The translations under genes were made by a program, and so were the position numbers. Under the pieces are notes generated by a model. The model was not told where the DNA came from, searched no databases, and was given only the letters and a program-made list of their open reading frames with translations. DNA of 64,000 bases from contig JAYTOK010000068.1 in the NCBI GenBank assembly GCA_043747835.1, forward strand, positions 30,262-94,261, read 5' to 3'. Shown in pieces: positions 1 through 8,399 of this stretch (within the stretch, counting starts at the first letter, position 1; every line of letters begins with the position of its first letter). The DNA is from CADEED01 sp043747835 (lineage in GTDB: Bacteria > Pseudomonadota > Gammaproteobacteria > Steroidobacterales > Steroidobacteraceae).

Positions 1-16
1 TGATGATGCGCTTCAT
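1..16 (-). CDS. start of the next gene in the ABC exporter operon (cut by window edge)
   Basis: The minus strand has an ATG at 16-14 that overlaps the TAA stop of the preceding permease as TAATG, a typical translational-coupling junction. Only five codons (M-K-R-I-I) lie in the window. In MacB-type operons the next gene is often a periplasmic adaptor (MacA/HlyD) or another permease, but nothing here identifies which. Confidence 0.5.
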
Positions 17-1278
17 TATTCTTCCTGCAATGCGATGATCGGATTGACGGCGGCAGCTTTCGCGGCGGGAATGATCGACGCGAGGACTCCCGCGATGACG
101 AGCACCACGAGCGCGACGAGCGCGGTGCCAAATTCGAGTTCCGGCGGACCGAAGAAGCCCGCTTTGCCACCGCTGGCTTCGAGCTTCTTCGCGATGCCTT
201 CGAGCAGCGCCGCGCCGACGACGAGACCGCTGTAGCCCGCAATGACGGTGAGGAACAGCGCCTCCTGCATGATCATCGCGACGATCGACGCAGGCGTGGC
301 GCCGAGCGCCTTGCGCAGGCCGATTTCACGCACACGCTCCTTCACGACGATGAGCATGATATTGCCGACGCCGATGGCGCCCGCGAGGATCGTGCCCACG
401 GCGACGATCCAGCTGAACACGCGGATGCCCGTGAACAGGCCCTGCACCTTGTCCGCCTCGTCCTGCACGTTGAAGCTGCCGAACACGCCCTTGTCGTCGG
501 GACTCACTTTCTTGCGCTGCGCGAGATACTTCTTCACGTCCTCTTCGGCGATGCGCGCGTGGAGACCCGCCTTCGGCGTGAACACCATGCTGCCGATCGC
601 GCCGACCTGGTTGAACGCGTAGCGCAGCGTGTCGTTCGGTAGATAGATGCGCTCGTCTTCCTGCTGTTGCTGGCCGTTCGACAGCGACTTGAACACGCCG
701 ATCACGTCGAAGCTGATGCCGTTGATCGTGATCGCGCTGCCCACCGCGTTCTCGCCCGGCACGAACAACTGGTCGCGCACGCGCTGCCCGATCATCGCGA
801 CCTTGCGCCGCTCGCGAATATCGAGTTCGTTGAACGGACGGCCGTCGACGAGCTCGAGGCTGTTGAACCGCTCGACGCCGGCGAAGCCGCCCTGCACGCT
901 GAACGCGCCGTTCTTCGACTTGTGCACGGTATACGGCGGGGATCCGCCCCACACGCCGACGTTGTTCTGTCCCTGGATGATCCCGACGGAGGGCACGTTC
1001 TTCGCGATGCCCTCGATGTCGGCGGGCTCGAAACGGATGTAGCGGCCGATGGGCATGCCCTCGAAGGGAATCTGGGTCGTGCCCTGCGACCAGAGCCACA
1101 CCATGTTGTCCACCTGCGGGAATCCTTCATCCACGCCGTTCTCGAGTCCCTTGCCGGCGCCCAGCAGCACCACGAGCATGAAGATGCCCCAGAACACGCC
1201 GAACGCCGTCAGCGCGGTGCGCAGCTTGTGCCGGCTCAGCGTATTGAAGATCTCCTGCCATTTTTCGACGTCTATCAT
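16..1278 (-). CDS. MacB/FtsX-family ABC transporter permease
   Basis: Inner-membrane permease of a MacB/LolCE-type exporter, about 420 residues. One transmembrane segment near residues 20-45 (LTAFGVFWGIFMLVVLLGAG) is followed by a large periplasmic MacB_PCD domain (about 45-270). Three more membrane segments follow in the C-terminal FtsX domain, with the family signature VKERVREIGLRKALGATP. ATG at 1278 is chosen; a TTG codon directly before it follows the upstream stop with no gap. It is paired with a similar permease and an ATPase, so the pump is probably a heterodimer. Such pumps move peptides, lipoproteins or antibiotics across the envelope; the substrate cannot be read from the sequence. 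Confidence 0.93.
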   Translation of the reverse strand: MIDVEKWQEIFNTLSRHKLRTALTAFGVFWGIFMLVVLLGAGKGLENGVDEGFPQVDNMVWLWSQGTTQIPFEGMPIGRYIRFEPADIEGIAKNVPSVGIIQGQNNVGVWGGSPPYTVHKSKNGAFSVQGGFAGVERFNSLELVDGRPFNELDIRERRKVAMIGQRVRDQLFVPGENAVGSAITINGISFDVIGVFKSLSNGQQQQEDERIYLPNDTLRYAFNQVGAIGSMVFTPKAGLHARIAEEDVKKYLAQRKKVSPDDKGVFGSFNVQDEADKVQGLFTGIRVFSWIVAVGTILAGAIGVGNIMLIVVKERVREIGLRKALGATPASIVAMIMQEALFLTVIAGYSGLVVGAALLEGIAKKLEASGGKAGFFGPPELEFGTALVALVVLVIAGVLASIIPAAKAAAVNPIIALQEE

Positions 1279-1281
1279 CAA

Positions 1282-2520
1282 CTACTCCGCCCGCATCGCT
1301 TCGATGGGAGTGATCTTCGCGGCCCGCAGCGCGGGCATGAGGCCCGCCAGCAATCCGACGCCCACGAGCAGCGCGATCGCCGTCATCGCGACGCTGAAGT
1401 TCACTTCCGGATTGAGGAAGTAGCCGCCCTGCACGCCGGCCTTGCGCATCGTGAAGGCGATGAGCTCGATCAGGCCGACGCCGACGACGAGTCCAACGTA
1501 TCCCGCGAACGCCGTCACCAGAGTCGATTCGAGCAGCAACGTGCTCACGATCGAGAACGGCGTCGCGCCGAGCGCCTTGCGGATGCCGATCTCGCGCGTG
1601 CGCTCCTTGACCGTGATGATCATGATGTTGCTGATGCCGACGATTCCGGCGGCCAGCGTGCCGAGCCCCACGAACCAGATGAAGATGTTGATGCCGGTGA
1701 ACAGTCCGTTCACGCGCTTTGCCGGCTCGGCCATGTTGAAGGAATTGACGCCGCGCCGGTCGTCGGGCGAGACGTCCTTGCGGCGCTTGACCAGACTAAC
1801 CACCTGCTTCTCGAGCTCGAAGCCATCCACGCCGGATTTCGGCCGGAGCCAGATCGAGTCGATGCGCCCGCCGCCGCCGTAGACTTTCTGGAACGTGGAC
1901 ATCGGGACGAATACGTTCTCCGAGTTGCGCCCGCGATTGCCCTTGTCGTGGAACACACCCACGACTTTCATCACGACTTCCTTGATGCGGATGTCCTTGC
2001 CGACGGGGTCCACACCGCCGGGGAACAGGCGCTCCGCGACGGCCGTGCCGATGACGGTGACTTTGCGGATGTCGTCGATGTCGAGCGGATTGACCTTGCG
2101 ACCGAGGTTGAAGGGCACGTCTTCCTTGACGTCGAAGTACTCGTCCGGGATACCGCGGATCTGCGAATTGCTCGTCTTCTCGCCGTAGGTGATGAGGCCC
2201 GAGCCGGCGCCCGTTTCGCCGGCGATCATGCGTACGCCGGGTACCTGCGCGCGCACAGCATCGATGTCGGCCTGGTCGATCCGGATCTTGCGGCCGACAC
2301 CCATGCCGTTGTGTGCGACGCTCGTGTCGCCCGACCACACGATGATGAAGTCGAGCACGTCCGAGCCGAAGTCCTGCATCACGCCGTTCTGCATGCCGCG
2401 GCCCGCGCCAAGCAGGATGATCAGCATGAAGATGCCCCAGAACACGCCGAACGCCGTCAGCAACGTGCGCAGCTTGTTCTGCTTCAGCGTGAACCAGATC
2501 TCCTGCAGTCCGTCGAGCAC
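1282..2520 (-). CDS. MacB/FtsX-family ABC transporter permease
   Basis: Second permease of the exporter, 412 residues, with the same architecture as its downstream partner: an N-terminal membrane segment in LLTAFGVFWGIFMLIILLG, a periplasmic domain, and a C-terminal FtsX domain with VKERTREIGIRKALGATP. The two permeases are clearly paralogous and probably form the two halves of the pump. The start is a GTG (2520) two bases after the ATPase stop, so translation is likely coupled. Its own TAG is directly followed by the TTG-ATG of the next permease. Confidence 0.93.
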   Translation of the reverse strand: MLDGLQEIWFTLKQNKLRTLLTAFGVFWGIFMLIILLGAGRGMQNGVMQDFGSDVLDFIIVWSGDTSVAHNGMGVGRKIRIDQADIDAVRAQVPGVRMIAGETGAGSGLITYGEKTSNSQIRGIPDEYFDVKEDVPFNLGRKVNPLDIDDIRKVTVIGTAVAERLFPGGVDPVGKDIRIKEVVMKVVGVFHDKGNRGRNSENVFVPMSTFQKVYGGGGRIDSIWLRPKSGVDGFELEKQVVSLVKRRKDVSPDDRRGVNSFNMAEPAKRVNGLFTGINIFIWFVGLGTLAAGIVGISNIMIITVKERTREIGIRKALGATPFSIVSTLLLESTLVTAFAGYVGLVVGVGLIELIAFTMRKAGVQGGYFLNPEVNFSVAMTAIALLVGVGLLAGLMPALRAAKITPIEAMRAE

Positions 2521-2522
2521 GG

Positions 2523-3200
2523 CTAGTGCACCACTTCGTGCGTGGCGACCAGACCATCCTTGAGGACGATCTTGCGCTGCGTCTGGTTCGCGACGTCCTG
2601 CTCGTGCGTCACGATGATGATCGTGTTGCCGCGCGCGTGGATCTCCTTGAGCAGGGACATGATCTCGCCCGTCGTGACGCTGTCGAGCGCGCCCGTCGGC
2701 TCGTCGGCGAGGATCACTCGCGGTTTGGCGATCAGCGCGCGCGCGATGGCCACGCGCTGCTTCTGCCCGCCCGACAACTGGTTAGGCATGAACGTCTTGC
2801 GGTCGGACAGCCCCACCATGTCGAGGTATTCCTCGGCGCGGCGGTTGCGCTCGCGGCGGCTGACGCCCTGGTAGTACAGCGGCAGCGCGACGTTCTCGGC
2901 CGCGTTCTTGAACGGCAGCAGATTGAAGGACTGGAAGATGAAGCCGAGCATCCGGTTGCGCAGGCGCGCGGCGTCGGTCTCGCTCATGTTGGCGACTTTT
3001 TCGCCCGCCAGCGTGTAGCTGCCGCTATCGTATCCGTCGAGAATTCCGAGGATGTTCAGCAAGGTCGACTTGCCCGAGCCGGACGAACCCATGATCGAGA
3101 CGAGCTCGCCCTCGCGGATTTCGAGGTCTATCCCCTTGAGCACGTGCAGGGATTGATCGCCGGTCTGGTAGTACTTGTGGATATCGCGCAGTTCGATCAT
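2523..3200 (-). CDS. MacB/LolD-type ABC transporter ATP-binding protein
   Basis: ATPase subunit of the exporter, about 225 residues. Walker A is GSSGSGKST, the ABC signature is LSGGQKQRVAIARAL, Walker B is VILADEP followed by TGALDS, and the switch His is in VTHE. This is the MacB/LolD/FtsE subfamily that works with FtsX-type permeases, which are the next two genes. I place the start at 3200 (MIELRDIHKYY), where the family normally begins and where GAGAAAG lies about 9 bases upstream; an in-frame ATG at 3227 would add nine residues. It is the first gene of the visible operon and is divergent from the lipoprotein gene at 3320. Confidence 0.95.
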   Translation of the reverse strand: MIELRDIHKYYQTGDQSLHVLKGIDLEIREGELVSIMGSSGSGKSTLLNILGILDGYDSGSYTLAGEKVANMSETDAARLRNRMLGFIFQSFNLLPFKNAAENVALPLYYQGVSRRERNRRAEEYLDMVGLSDRKTFMPNQLSGGQKQRVAIARALIAKPRVILADEPTGALDSVTTGEIMSLLKEIHARGNTIIIVTHEQDVANQTQRKIVLKDGLVATHEVVH

Positions 3201-3319
3201 TTGAGTGACTTTCTCATCCGCACGCATGGCGATCCAGCCCCCTGACCCGGTTCAGACTGCAGTTCCGGGCAAATGGTTGCACTACACTCGCTGGCAAACC
3301 CTTCCGAGAGGTCACCCGG

Positions 3320-4018
3320 ATGACGTCGATCCGCCTGCCTACCCCCAAACCACTGCGCGGCCTCCTGGCTAGCATCCTGTCGTTGGGGTTATTGAGCGCA
3401 TGCGCGTCCGGATCGCCGCAGGATCGCGCGCCCACCGTCTGGACGCTGCGAAACGTCGCAAAAGTCGGAGGTCTACCCACCGAAGTGGTCGGCGTCCCCA
3501 AGGTCGCGGGTTCCGGTGCCGATGCCGGGTTCGTCTTCGACGGCAAGGCGGACGGCGTCTTCGTGCCGATCAATCCGATCGAAGGCTGGTCCGCCTTCAC
3601 CATCGAAGTCCGCTTCAAGCCCGACGACACGGGTGGCGAGGAACAGCGCTTCCTGCACATCGAAGACGGCCGCAAGCAACGCGTGCTGCTCGAAACGCGC
3701 GTCACGCCCGACCAGCAATGGGCGCTCGACACCTTCCTGTTCCAGGACGCCGAGCACAGGCTCACGCTGCTCGATCGCAAGCTGCTGCATCCGACCGACC
3801 GGTGGTACTGGGTCGCGCTCGTGTACGACGGCCGGAAGATGTCTCAGTACATCGACGGCGTTCTCGAGCTCGAAGGCGAAGTCGCCTTCGCGCCGATGGC
3901 GGCGGGACGGACGTCGATCGGCGTGCGCCAGAATCTGGTGTCGTGGTTCAAGGGCGTCATCGCGGAATCGCGCTTCACGCCGGCCGCATTGCCGCCGTCA
4001 CGACTGCGGAAGGAATGA
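3320..4018 (+). CDS. lipoprotein with LamG/concanavalin-like domain
   Basis: 232-residue predicted lipoprotein. The N-terminus has basic residues, a hydrophobic stretch and a lipobox (LLSAC), so Cys should be lipidated and the protein anchored in the envelope. The rest looks like a LamG/concanavalin A-like jelly-roll: segments such as GWSAFTIEVRFKPD, ALVYDGRKMSQYIDG and FKGVIAESRFTP match the strand pattern of that fold, which often binds glycans. A purine-rich GAGAGG precedes the ATG. It lies between the ABC exporter and the GH130 gene; a sugar-binding role is inferred from the fold only. Confidence 0.75.
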   Translation: MTSIRLPTPKPLRGLLASILSLGLLSACASGSPQDRAPTVWTLRNVAKVGGLPTEVVGVPKVAGSGADAGFVFDGKADGVFVPINPIEGWSAFTIEVRFKPDDTGGEEQRFLHIEDGRKQRVLLETRVTPDQQWALDTFLFQDAEHRLTLLDRKLLHPTDRWYWVALVYDGRKMSQYIDGVLELEGEVAFAPMAAGRTSIGVRQNLVSWFKGVIAESRFTPAALPPSRLRKE

Positions 4019-4025
4019 CTCCCGC

Positions 4026-5321
4026 TCAGGCGTGCAGGTTCGCGAGCAGAGCGCTGATCCTGATCGTCGCGAAGTTCGAGAATGTGTCCGAGACGGCGTA
4101 AGGCAGAACGATCAGGTCGTGATGCCGCAACGCGCCGCACGTGTACACCACGTTCGGCACATACCCTTCCCGTTCGGTCCGGTCGGGGCGCACCAGCGGC
4201 TCTCGCGATCGCGCGAGGACTTTCGACGGATCGTTCTTGTCGAGCAGCACCGCGCCGATGGAATAACGGCGCACGGGCCCCACGCCATGCGTCAGCAGCA
4301 ACCAGCCTTCGTCGAGCTCGATCGGCGAGCCGCAGTTGCCGATCTGCACGAACTCCCAGGGAAATTGCGGCTTGAGAATGGCGCGGCCGCCATCCCATTG
4401 GTGGAGGTCGTCGGACAGGATCAGGTAGAGGTTCTCGTTGTCCTGCCGGCCGATCATGGCGTACTGACCGTTCAGCTTGCGCGGAAAGAGCGCCATGCCC
4501 TTGTTCTGCGCGGCCGAGCCCCGCAGCGGCGTCAGGCGAAACGAGAGGAAGTCGCGAGTCTCCAGTAGTTCGGAGCGGATGGCCTTGCCGCTGTAGGCCG
4601 TGTAGGTCGCGTAGAAGATCTTCTCCGGACCCGCGAACTGCACGAAGCGCGCGTCTTCGATTCCGTTCGACTGGGAAAGAGTCAGCGGAAAAATGACGCG
4701 CTCGCTGATGTGCTGCTCCGCGCGGAAGCTCACGTCGACGATCTCGCCTTCCGCAACCTGCGCCCGATTCATCACTTTCGGAACCGAGGCCAGTCGTATC
4801 GTGGGATCGATGCTCACCGCGCCATCGACGGCGATCGAGCCCGACCGGAACGTGAGTGAGGAGATGTGCCCCTCGCCCACCGCGCGCAGACTCAGTACGA
4901 AGCGAATACCACCCGCGGGCGCGCCGGTCTGGTCCGGATGCGCCACGATGCTCGGATTGAACAGTGCCGCGGCTTCGAAGGAATACTCATGCAGGAAGTA
5001 CGCGCCGACCAGGCGGCGTTGTTCCTGGCCGAAGTTCACGTGCTCCGCGAACGCCTCTTCCATCTCATCGGCGCGCGCCTCGAACGTGTCGAGCAGATTG
5101 CGGTGACGGCCCTGGAAATTCTCGAGGATCTCCGCGAGATGCAGGGTCACCGACGCCGGATCGAGCGACAGGACCCGATCGACGATGTGGTTAGCCCGGG
5201 ACTTGTCCGTGGGATTGAAATCCCGGGGCTCCGTCGCGGGTTTGAAGGGCCGTACGAGAACACGCGAGGGATCGGGCCTGAGGTAAAGCGCTTGCCGATT
5301 GAGAAATGGAGGTTGCGACAA
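4026..5321 (-). CDS. GH130-family glycoside phosphorylase
   Basis: 431-residue, probably cytosolic protein. From about residue 130 it shows the five-bladed propeller features of GH130 beta-mannoside phosphorylases (FVQFAGPEKIFYATYTAY, NKGMALFPRKLNG, IGNCGSPIELDEGWLLLTHG). The first 120 residues form an extra helical N-terminal region seen in some GH130 members. GH130 enzymes phosphorolyse beta-mannosides, giving mannose 1-phosphate, which fits the mannanases elsewhere in the window. The start appears to be a TTG at 5321, eight bases after the glycosyltransferase stop and preceded by GAGGAACGC; no earlier ATG exists. The pairing with a GT4 gene suggests a shared, possibly biosynthetic, glycan pathway. 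Confidence 0.85.
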   Translation of the reverse strand: MSQPPFLNRQALYLRPDPSRVLVRPFKPATEPRDFNPTDKSRANHIVDRVLSLDPASVTLHLAEILENFQGRHRNLLDTFEARADEMEEAFAEHVNFGQEQRRLVGAYFLHEYSFEAAALFNPSIVAHPDQTGAPAGGIRFVLSLRAVGEGHISSLTFRSGSIAVDGAVSIDPTIRLASVPKVMNRAQVAEGEIVDVSFRAEQHISERVIFPLTLSQSNGIEDARFVQFAGPEKIFYATYTAYSGKAIRSELLETRDFLSFRLTPLRGSAAQNKGMALFPRKLNGQYAMIGRQDNENLYLILSDDLHQWDGGRAILKPQFPWEFVQIGNCGSPIELDEGWLLLTHGVGPVRRYSIGAVLLDKNDPSKVLARSREPLVRPDRTEREGYVPNVVYTCGALRHHDLIVLPYAVSDTFSNFATIRISALLANLHA

Positions 5322-5328
5322 GCGTTCC

Positions 5329-7635
5329 TCAGTGGGTGATCGACGTGATCGGCGACTCGCGTGATTCCTGCACGACCTTCGGCTTCATCGCAGGATTGCC
5401 GACACGGTACAGCTCCCGGACTTCGGCGAGGGCGAGCAGCCAGGAGACGACGGACTCGGCGCCACGATTCTCGTTGGCGCGATCGGGATGGAGTCCATCG
5501 CTGCAACTACCCGCTTCGACGTCCACGAGCGAGATCGAGAGATCGTTGCGGCCGAGAAACCAGCTGAAGGCGCGCAACGATTCGGCTCTCCAGCGCGGAT
5601 CCGGATCGGCGCGCCAGGCGGCGCGACACGCCGAAATGGTCGCGGTGGCTTCGAGCGGTTGCTGATCGAAAGGCCGCGGCGCGCGCAACTCCTGCCCGAA
5701 ACTCATCGAGCCGACGGGCCGAAAGCAGCCGCCCGGCGTCGTTTGCAACTTCATGAGCCAACGCAACGATCGCAGCCCCGCGGCAACCCAGGAGGGCTCG
5801 TTGGCCGCGATGCCGGAGACGATCAGGGCCTGCGGCATCCGCGCGTTTTCGTACGCGAGGCTTCTCTCGAACCAAACCCAGTCCGGCGTCTCGGCCGACT
5901 TCAAGCAGGAGAGTAGTTTGTCCGCGAGCCGCTCGCGCAACGCCGACAGATGCGGACTCGCGGTAGTGGAGTTCATGAAAGCATTGAGGCCCAGCAACGT
6001 GAATGCCCATGCGCGTGGCGACTCGAAGTCCGCGGCGGCGGGCAGTGCTTCGAGAAACAGCGCGCTCGCCCAACGACGGCGCGAGACACTCGAATCGCTG
6101 CGCGAGCACTCGCCCAATGCCCAGAGCGACCTGCCGTGACTGTCCTCGGAGCCAATGTCTTCGAGCCAGCGCCGGTCGAAACTCATGAAGTTCCGGAACC
6201 GCTTTCGATCGGCGTTCCACGCGTGCTGAACGAAGGCGGCGAAGCGGTTGCTCAGCGCGTCGGCCATGGGCCGTTCGCCCGGCGCATTGAGCGCACAGGA
6301 CACGAGCAGCGCGCGCGCATTGTCGTCGACGCAATAGCCATGGACGCGATCGGGCACGGCATGGATCGCGTGCTGGAACAGGCCTGTGTCGTCGCACATG
6401 AGCTCGAAGTGGTCCAACTTCAGCCGCGGTGGCGGATTGGTGACCAGCGGCGTGGACTCGCTGCGCACGGCTTCGATCCCGACGGGATCCGCGCGGCGGA
6501 CCGACTCGAACAATGTCGCGTAGAGCGAGCCAACCCGCGCCCACGTCATGGAGCGGCTGCTCGCGTAGGCGCGCTTTCGCATGCGTTCGCGACGCAGGTC
6601 ATCCGTCAGCAGTCCCGAAATCTCGCGCCCCAGGGCCGCAACGTCGTTGAACGGAACCAGGACGCCGCGGTCCTCGGCCAGCAATTCCCGTGCGTGCCAG
6701 TAAGGCGTCGACACCACGGCCTTTCCCAGCCCGAAGCTGTACGCCAGCGTGCCGGATGTCATCTGGCCTTCGTTGAGATACGGCGTGACGTACACATCGC
6801 ACATCGAGATGAAATCGAGCAGCGACGGTTTGTCGACGAAGCGATCGAGGAAGACGACATGATCCTCGACGCCCCGCTCGCGCACCCGGGCGACGAGACT
6901 CTCGCGATACGCCTCGCCCTGATCGCGCACGAGATTCGGGTGCGTCGCGCCGAGCACGACGTAAACCGCGTCGGGCTTTCGCTCCAGGATCGCGGGCATC
7001 GCGTCGATCATGACCTCGATGCCCTTGTTCTTGGAGAGCAGTCCGAAGGTGAGGATCGTCGGCCTGCCGGAGAACCCCAGGCGCGATTTCGCGGCGCTGG
7101 AATCGGCGTAGGGAGTGTCGGGAATTCCGTGGGGAATGATCTCTATCTTCTCCGCGGGCACGGAGTAGACGGAACGCAGCAGCTCGCGGCCCTTCTCCGC
7201 CATGACCACGACTTTCGCGGACAGGGCGACGATGTCGCCGAGCACGTGTCGTTGCATCGCGGAAGGGTCGGACAAGACCGTGTGCAAGGTGGTGACGACC
7301 GGCATCTTCAGCCGCGACAGCAGCTCGAGTACGTGGGCTCCGGCGTCGCCGCCAAAGATGCCGAATTCGTGCTGCAGGGAAACGACATCGAATCGGCCGG
7401 AATTCAGCTCGCTCGCGGCGTTGACGTAGTCTTCCGGCTCGTCGTCCCGGATCTGCTCTCTAACTACCGGCGGATAGTCGTACGACTGGCCGCGATCGTT
7501 CATCGCGACGATCATGGCCTCCGCGCGGGGACGCGCCGCCGAGACCGCGTCCTGCAGGTCGCTCGTGAAAGTGGCGATCCCGCAGCGGCGCGGAAGAGAA
7601 TTACCGATGAATGCGATTCTCAGCGGTGATGTCAT
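5329..7635 (-). CDS. GT4 glycosyltransferase fused to a C-terminal helical domain
   Basis: 768-residue two-part protein. Residues 1 to about 370 are a GT-B glycosyltransferase of family 4: IAFIGNSLPRRCGIATFTSD at the N-terminus, ILTFGLLSKNKGIEVMIDA at the nucleotide-sugar domain, and the acceptor-loop region YVTPYLNEGQMTSGTLAYSF. Residues about 390-750 are helix-rich with repeated Trp/Leu patterns and resemble an alpha/alpha-barrel glycosidase-like domain, which I cannot assign to a family. ATG at 7635 is preceded by GAGGATCGACC. It is the first gene of a two-gene unit with GH130. The donor and product are unknown. Confidence 0.85.
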   Translation of the reverse strand: MTSPLRIAFIGNSLPRRCGIATFTSDLQDAVSAARPRAEAMIVAMNDRGQSYDYPPVVREQIRDDEPEDYVNAASELNSGRFDVVSLQHEFGIFGGDAGAHVLELLSRLKMPVVTTLHTVLSDPSAMQRHVLGDIVALSAKVVVMAEKGRELLRSVYSVPAEKIEIIPHGIPDTPYADSSAAKSRLGFSGRPTILTFGLLSKNKGIEVMIDAMPAILERKPDAVYVVLGATHPNLVRDQGEAYRESLVARVRERGVEDHVVFLDRFVDKPSLLDFISMCDVYVTPYLNEGQMTSGTLAYSFGLGKAVVSTPYWHARELLAEDRGVLVPFNDVAALGREISGLLTDDLRRERMRKRAYASSRSMTWARVGSLYATLFESVRRADPVGIEAVRSESTPLVTNPPPRLKLDHFELMCDDTGLFQHAIHAVPDRVHGYCVDDNARALLVSCALNAPGERPMADALSNRFAAFVQHAWNADRKRFRNFMSFDRRWLEDIGSEDSHGRSLWALGECSRSDSSVSRRRWASALFLEALPAAADFESPRAWAFTLLGLNAFMNSTTASPHLSALRERLADKLLSCLKSAETPDWVWFERSLAYENARMPQALIVSGIAANEPSWVAAGLRSLRWLMKLQTTPGGCFRPVGSMSFGQELRAPRPFDQQPLEATATISACRAAWRADPDPRWRAESLRAFSWFLGRNDLSISLVDVEAGSCSDGLHPDRANENRGAESVVSWLLALAEVRELYRVGNPAMKPKVVQESRESPITSITH

Positions 7636-7692
7636 GGTCGATCCTCGGGTTGTGGGACGAAGATCAACTCGGGTCGAGTCGCAGCTTCAGGA

Positions 7693-7971
7693 TCAGCGCG
7701 CGCTCCGCGCTCCGCCGCCCGCCGAACGATCGCGCTCCTGCGCTTCGTTGACCTTCAACGGACGTCCGCCGAAGTCGGCGCCATTGAGCGCCTGCATCGC
7801 GCGCGAGGCATCCTCGCTCGACATTTCGATGAAGCCAAATCCACGCGGCTGACCGGTGGCCCGATCGGTCACGAGGGAAAGCGACTGGACTGCGCCGTGA
7901 GCCGTGAATGCGGTGCGGAGGGAGTCTTCTGTCGCGGAAAAGGGGAGATTGCCAACGTAGAGTTTGGTCAC
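7693..7971 (-). CDS. RRM-domain RNA-binding protein
   Basis: 92-residue single-domain RNA-recognition-motif protein. RNP2 is LYVGNL near the N-terminus and RNP1 is RGFGFIEM in the middle. A short Gly/Ser/Arg tail follows. Such small glycine-tailed RRM proteins are found in cyanobacteria and many proteobacteria and bind single-stranded RNA. The only sensible start is a GTG at 7971, giving V-TKLYVGN; an upstream frame extension has no family resemblance. It is a single-gene unit; the region upstream to 8117 shows no obvious structure. Confidence 0.9.
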   Translation of the reverse strand: MTKLYVGNLPFSATEDSLRTAFTAHGAVQSLSLVTDRATGQPRGFGFIEMSSEDASRAMQALNGADFGGRPLKVNEAQERDRSAGGGARSAR

Positions 7972-8117
7972 TTTGAGTACTCGCGGGTGATGTTGGGAAA
8001 GGCGGGGATGACATCTGGTCCGCGAGAGAAAGCCGGAATGCGGCGGGGACCAGGAACAGACGCCGCAAGAGTTGCGGCGCGCGCTCAAGCTACTCTCTTT
8101 GGCGTCCGGGCGTACGC

Positions 8118-8297
8118 CTATTTCCTGGTCGCGAGACAGTTCTTCAGTTTGTCGCGCGCCGCCTCCACGTCCGCGAAGAATGCTTCGCGATCACCCTTGT
8201 CACCCTGCAGTTGAAGGATCGCGTCGAGCCCGAAAGCATCGAGCGACAACATGGCGGCGACGATCGACAAAGCGGTTTGCAAGCGGATCGATTTCAT
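8118..8297 (-). CDS. small exported protein (59 aa), function unknown
   Basis: A short reading frame of 60 codons. It starts ATG-AAA at 8297 and ends TAG at 8118. The N-terminus MKSIRLQTALSIVAAML plus SLDAFG looks like a Sec signal peptide with cleavage near AFG. The mature part would be about 36 residues: charged, amphipathic and helical (DREAFFADVEAARDKLKNCL), with one Cys. The opposite strand has no better candidate and codon use matches the neighbours. No strong ribosome-binding site is visible, so confidence is moderate. No function can be assigned. Confidence 0.6.
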   Translation of the reverse strand: MKSIRLQTALSIVAAMLSLDAFGLDAILQLQGDKGDREAFFADVEAARDKLKNCLATRK

Positions 8298-8399
8298 TCG
8301 CCACGGTACCGGTTACTTCCCACGGAAATCTGTGAAGAAGCGTCGCCGTGTGACATTTCATGGGACACAATGCACGCTCGCGCGGATCGGGGAGAATCG

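Noticed and set aside
667..2526. A 619-codon open frame on the plus strand
   Set aside because: It is antisense to two clear ABC permease genes; GC-rich codon usage removes stops on the opposite strand. The translation is Asp/His/Arg-rich and has no domain.
5950..7629. A 559-codon open frame on the plus strand
   Set aside because: Antisense to the GT4 gene; no family features.
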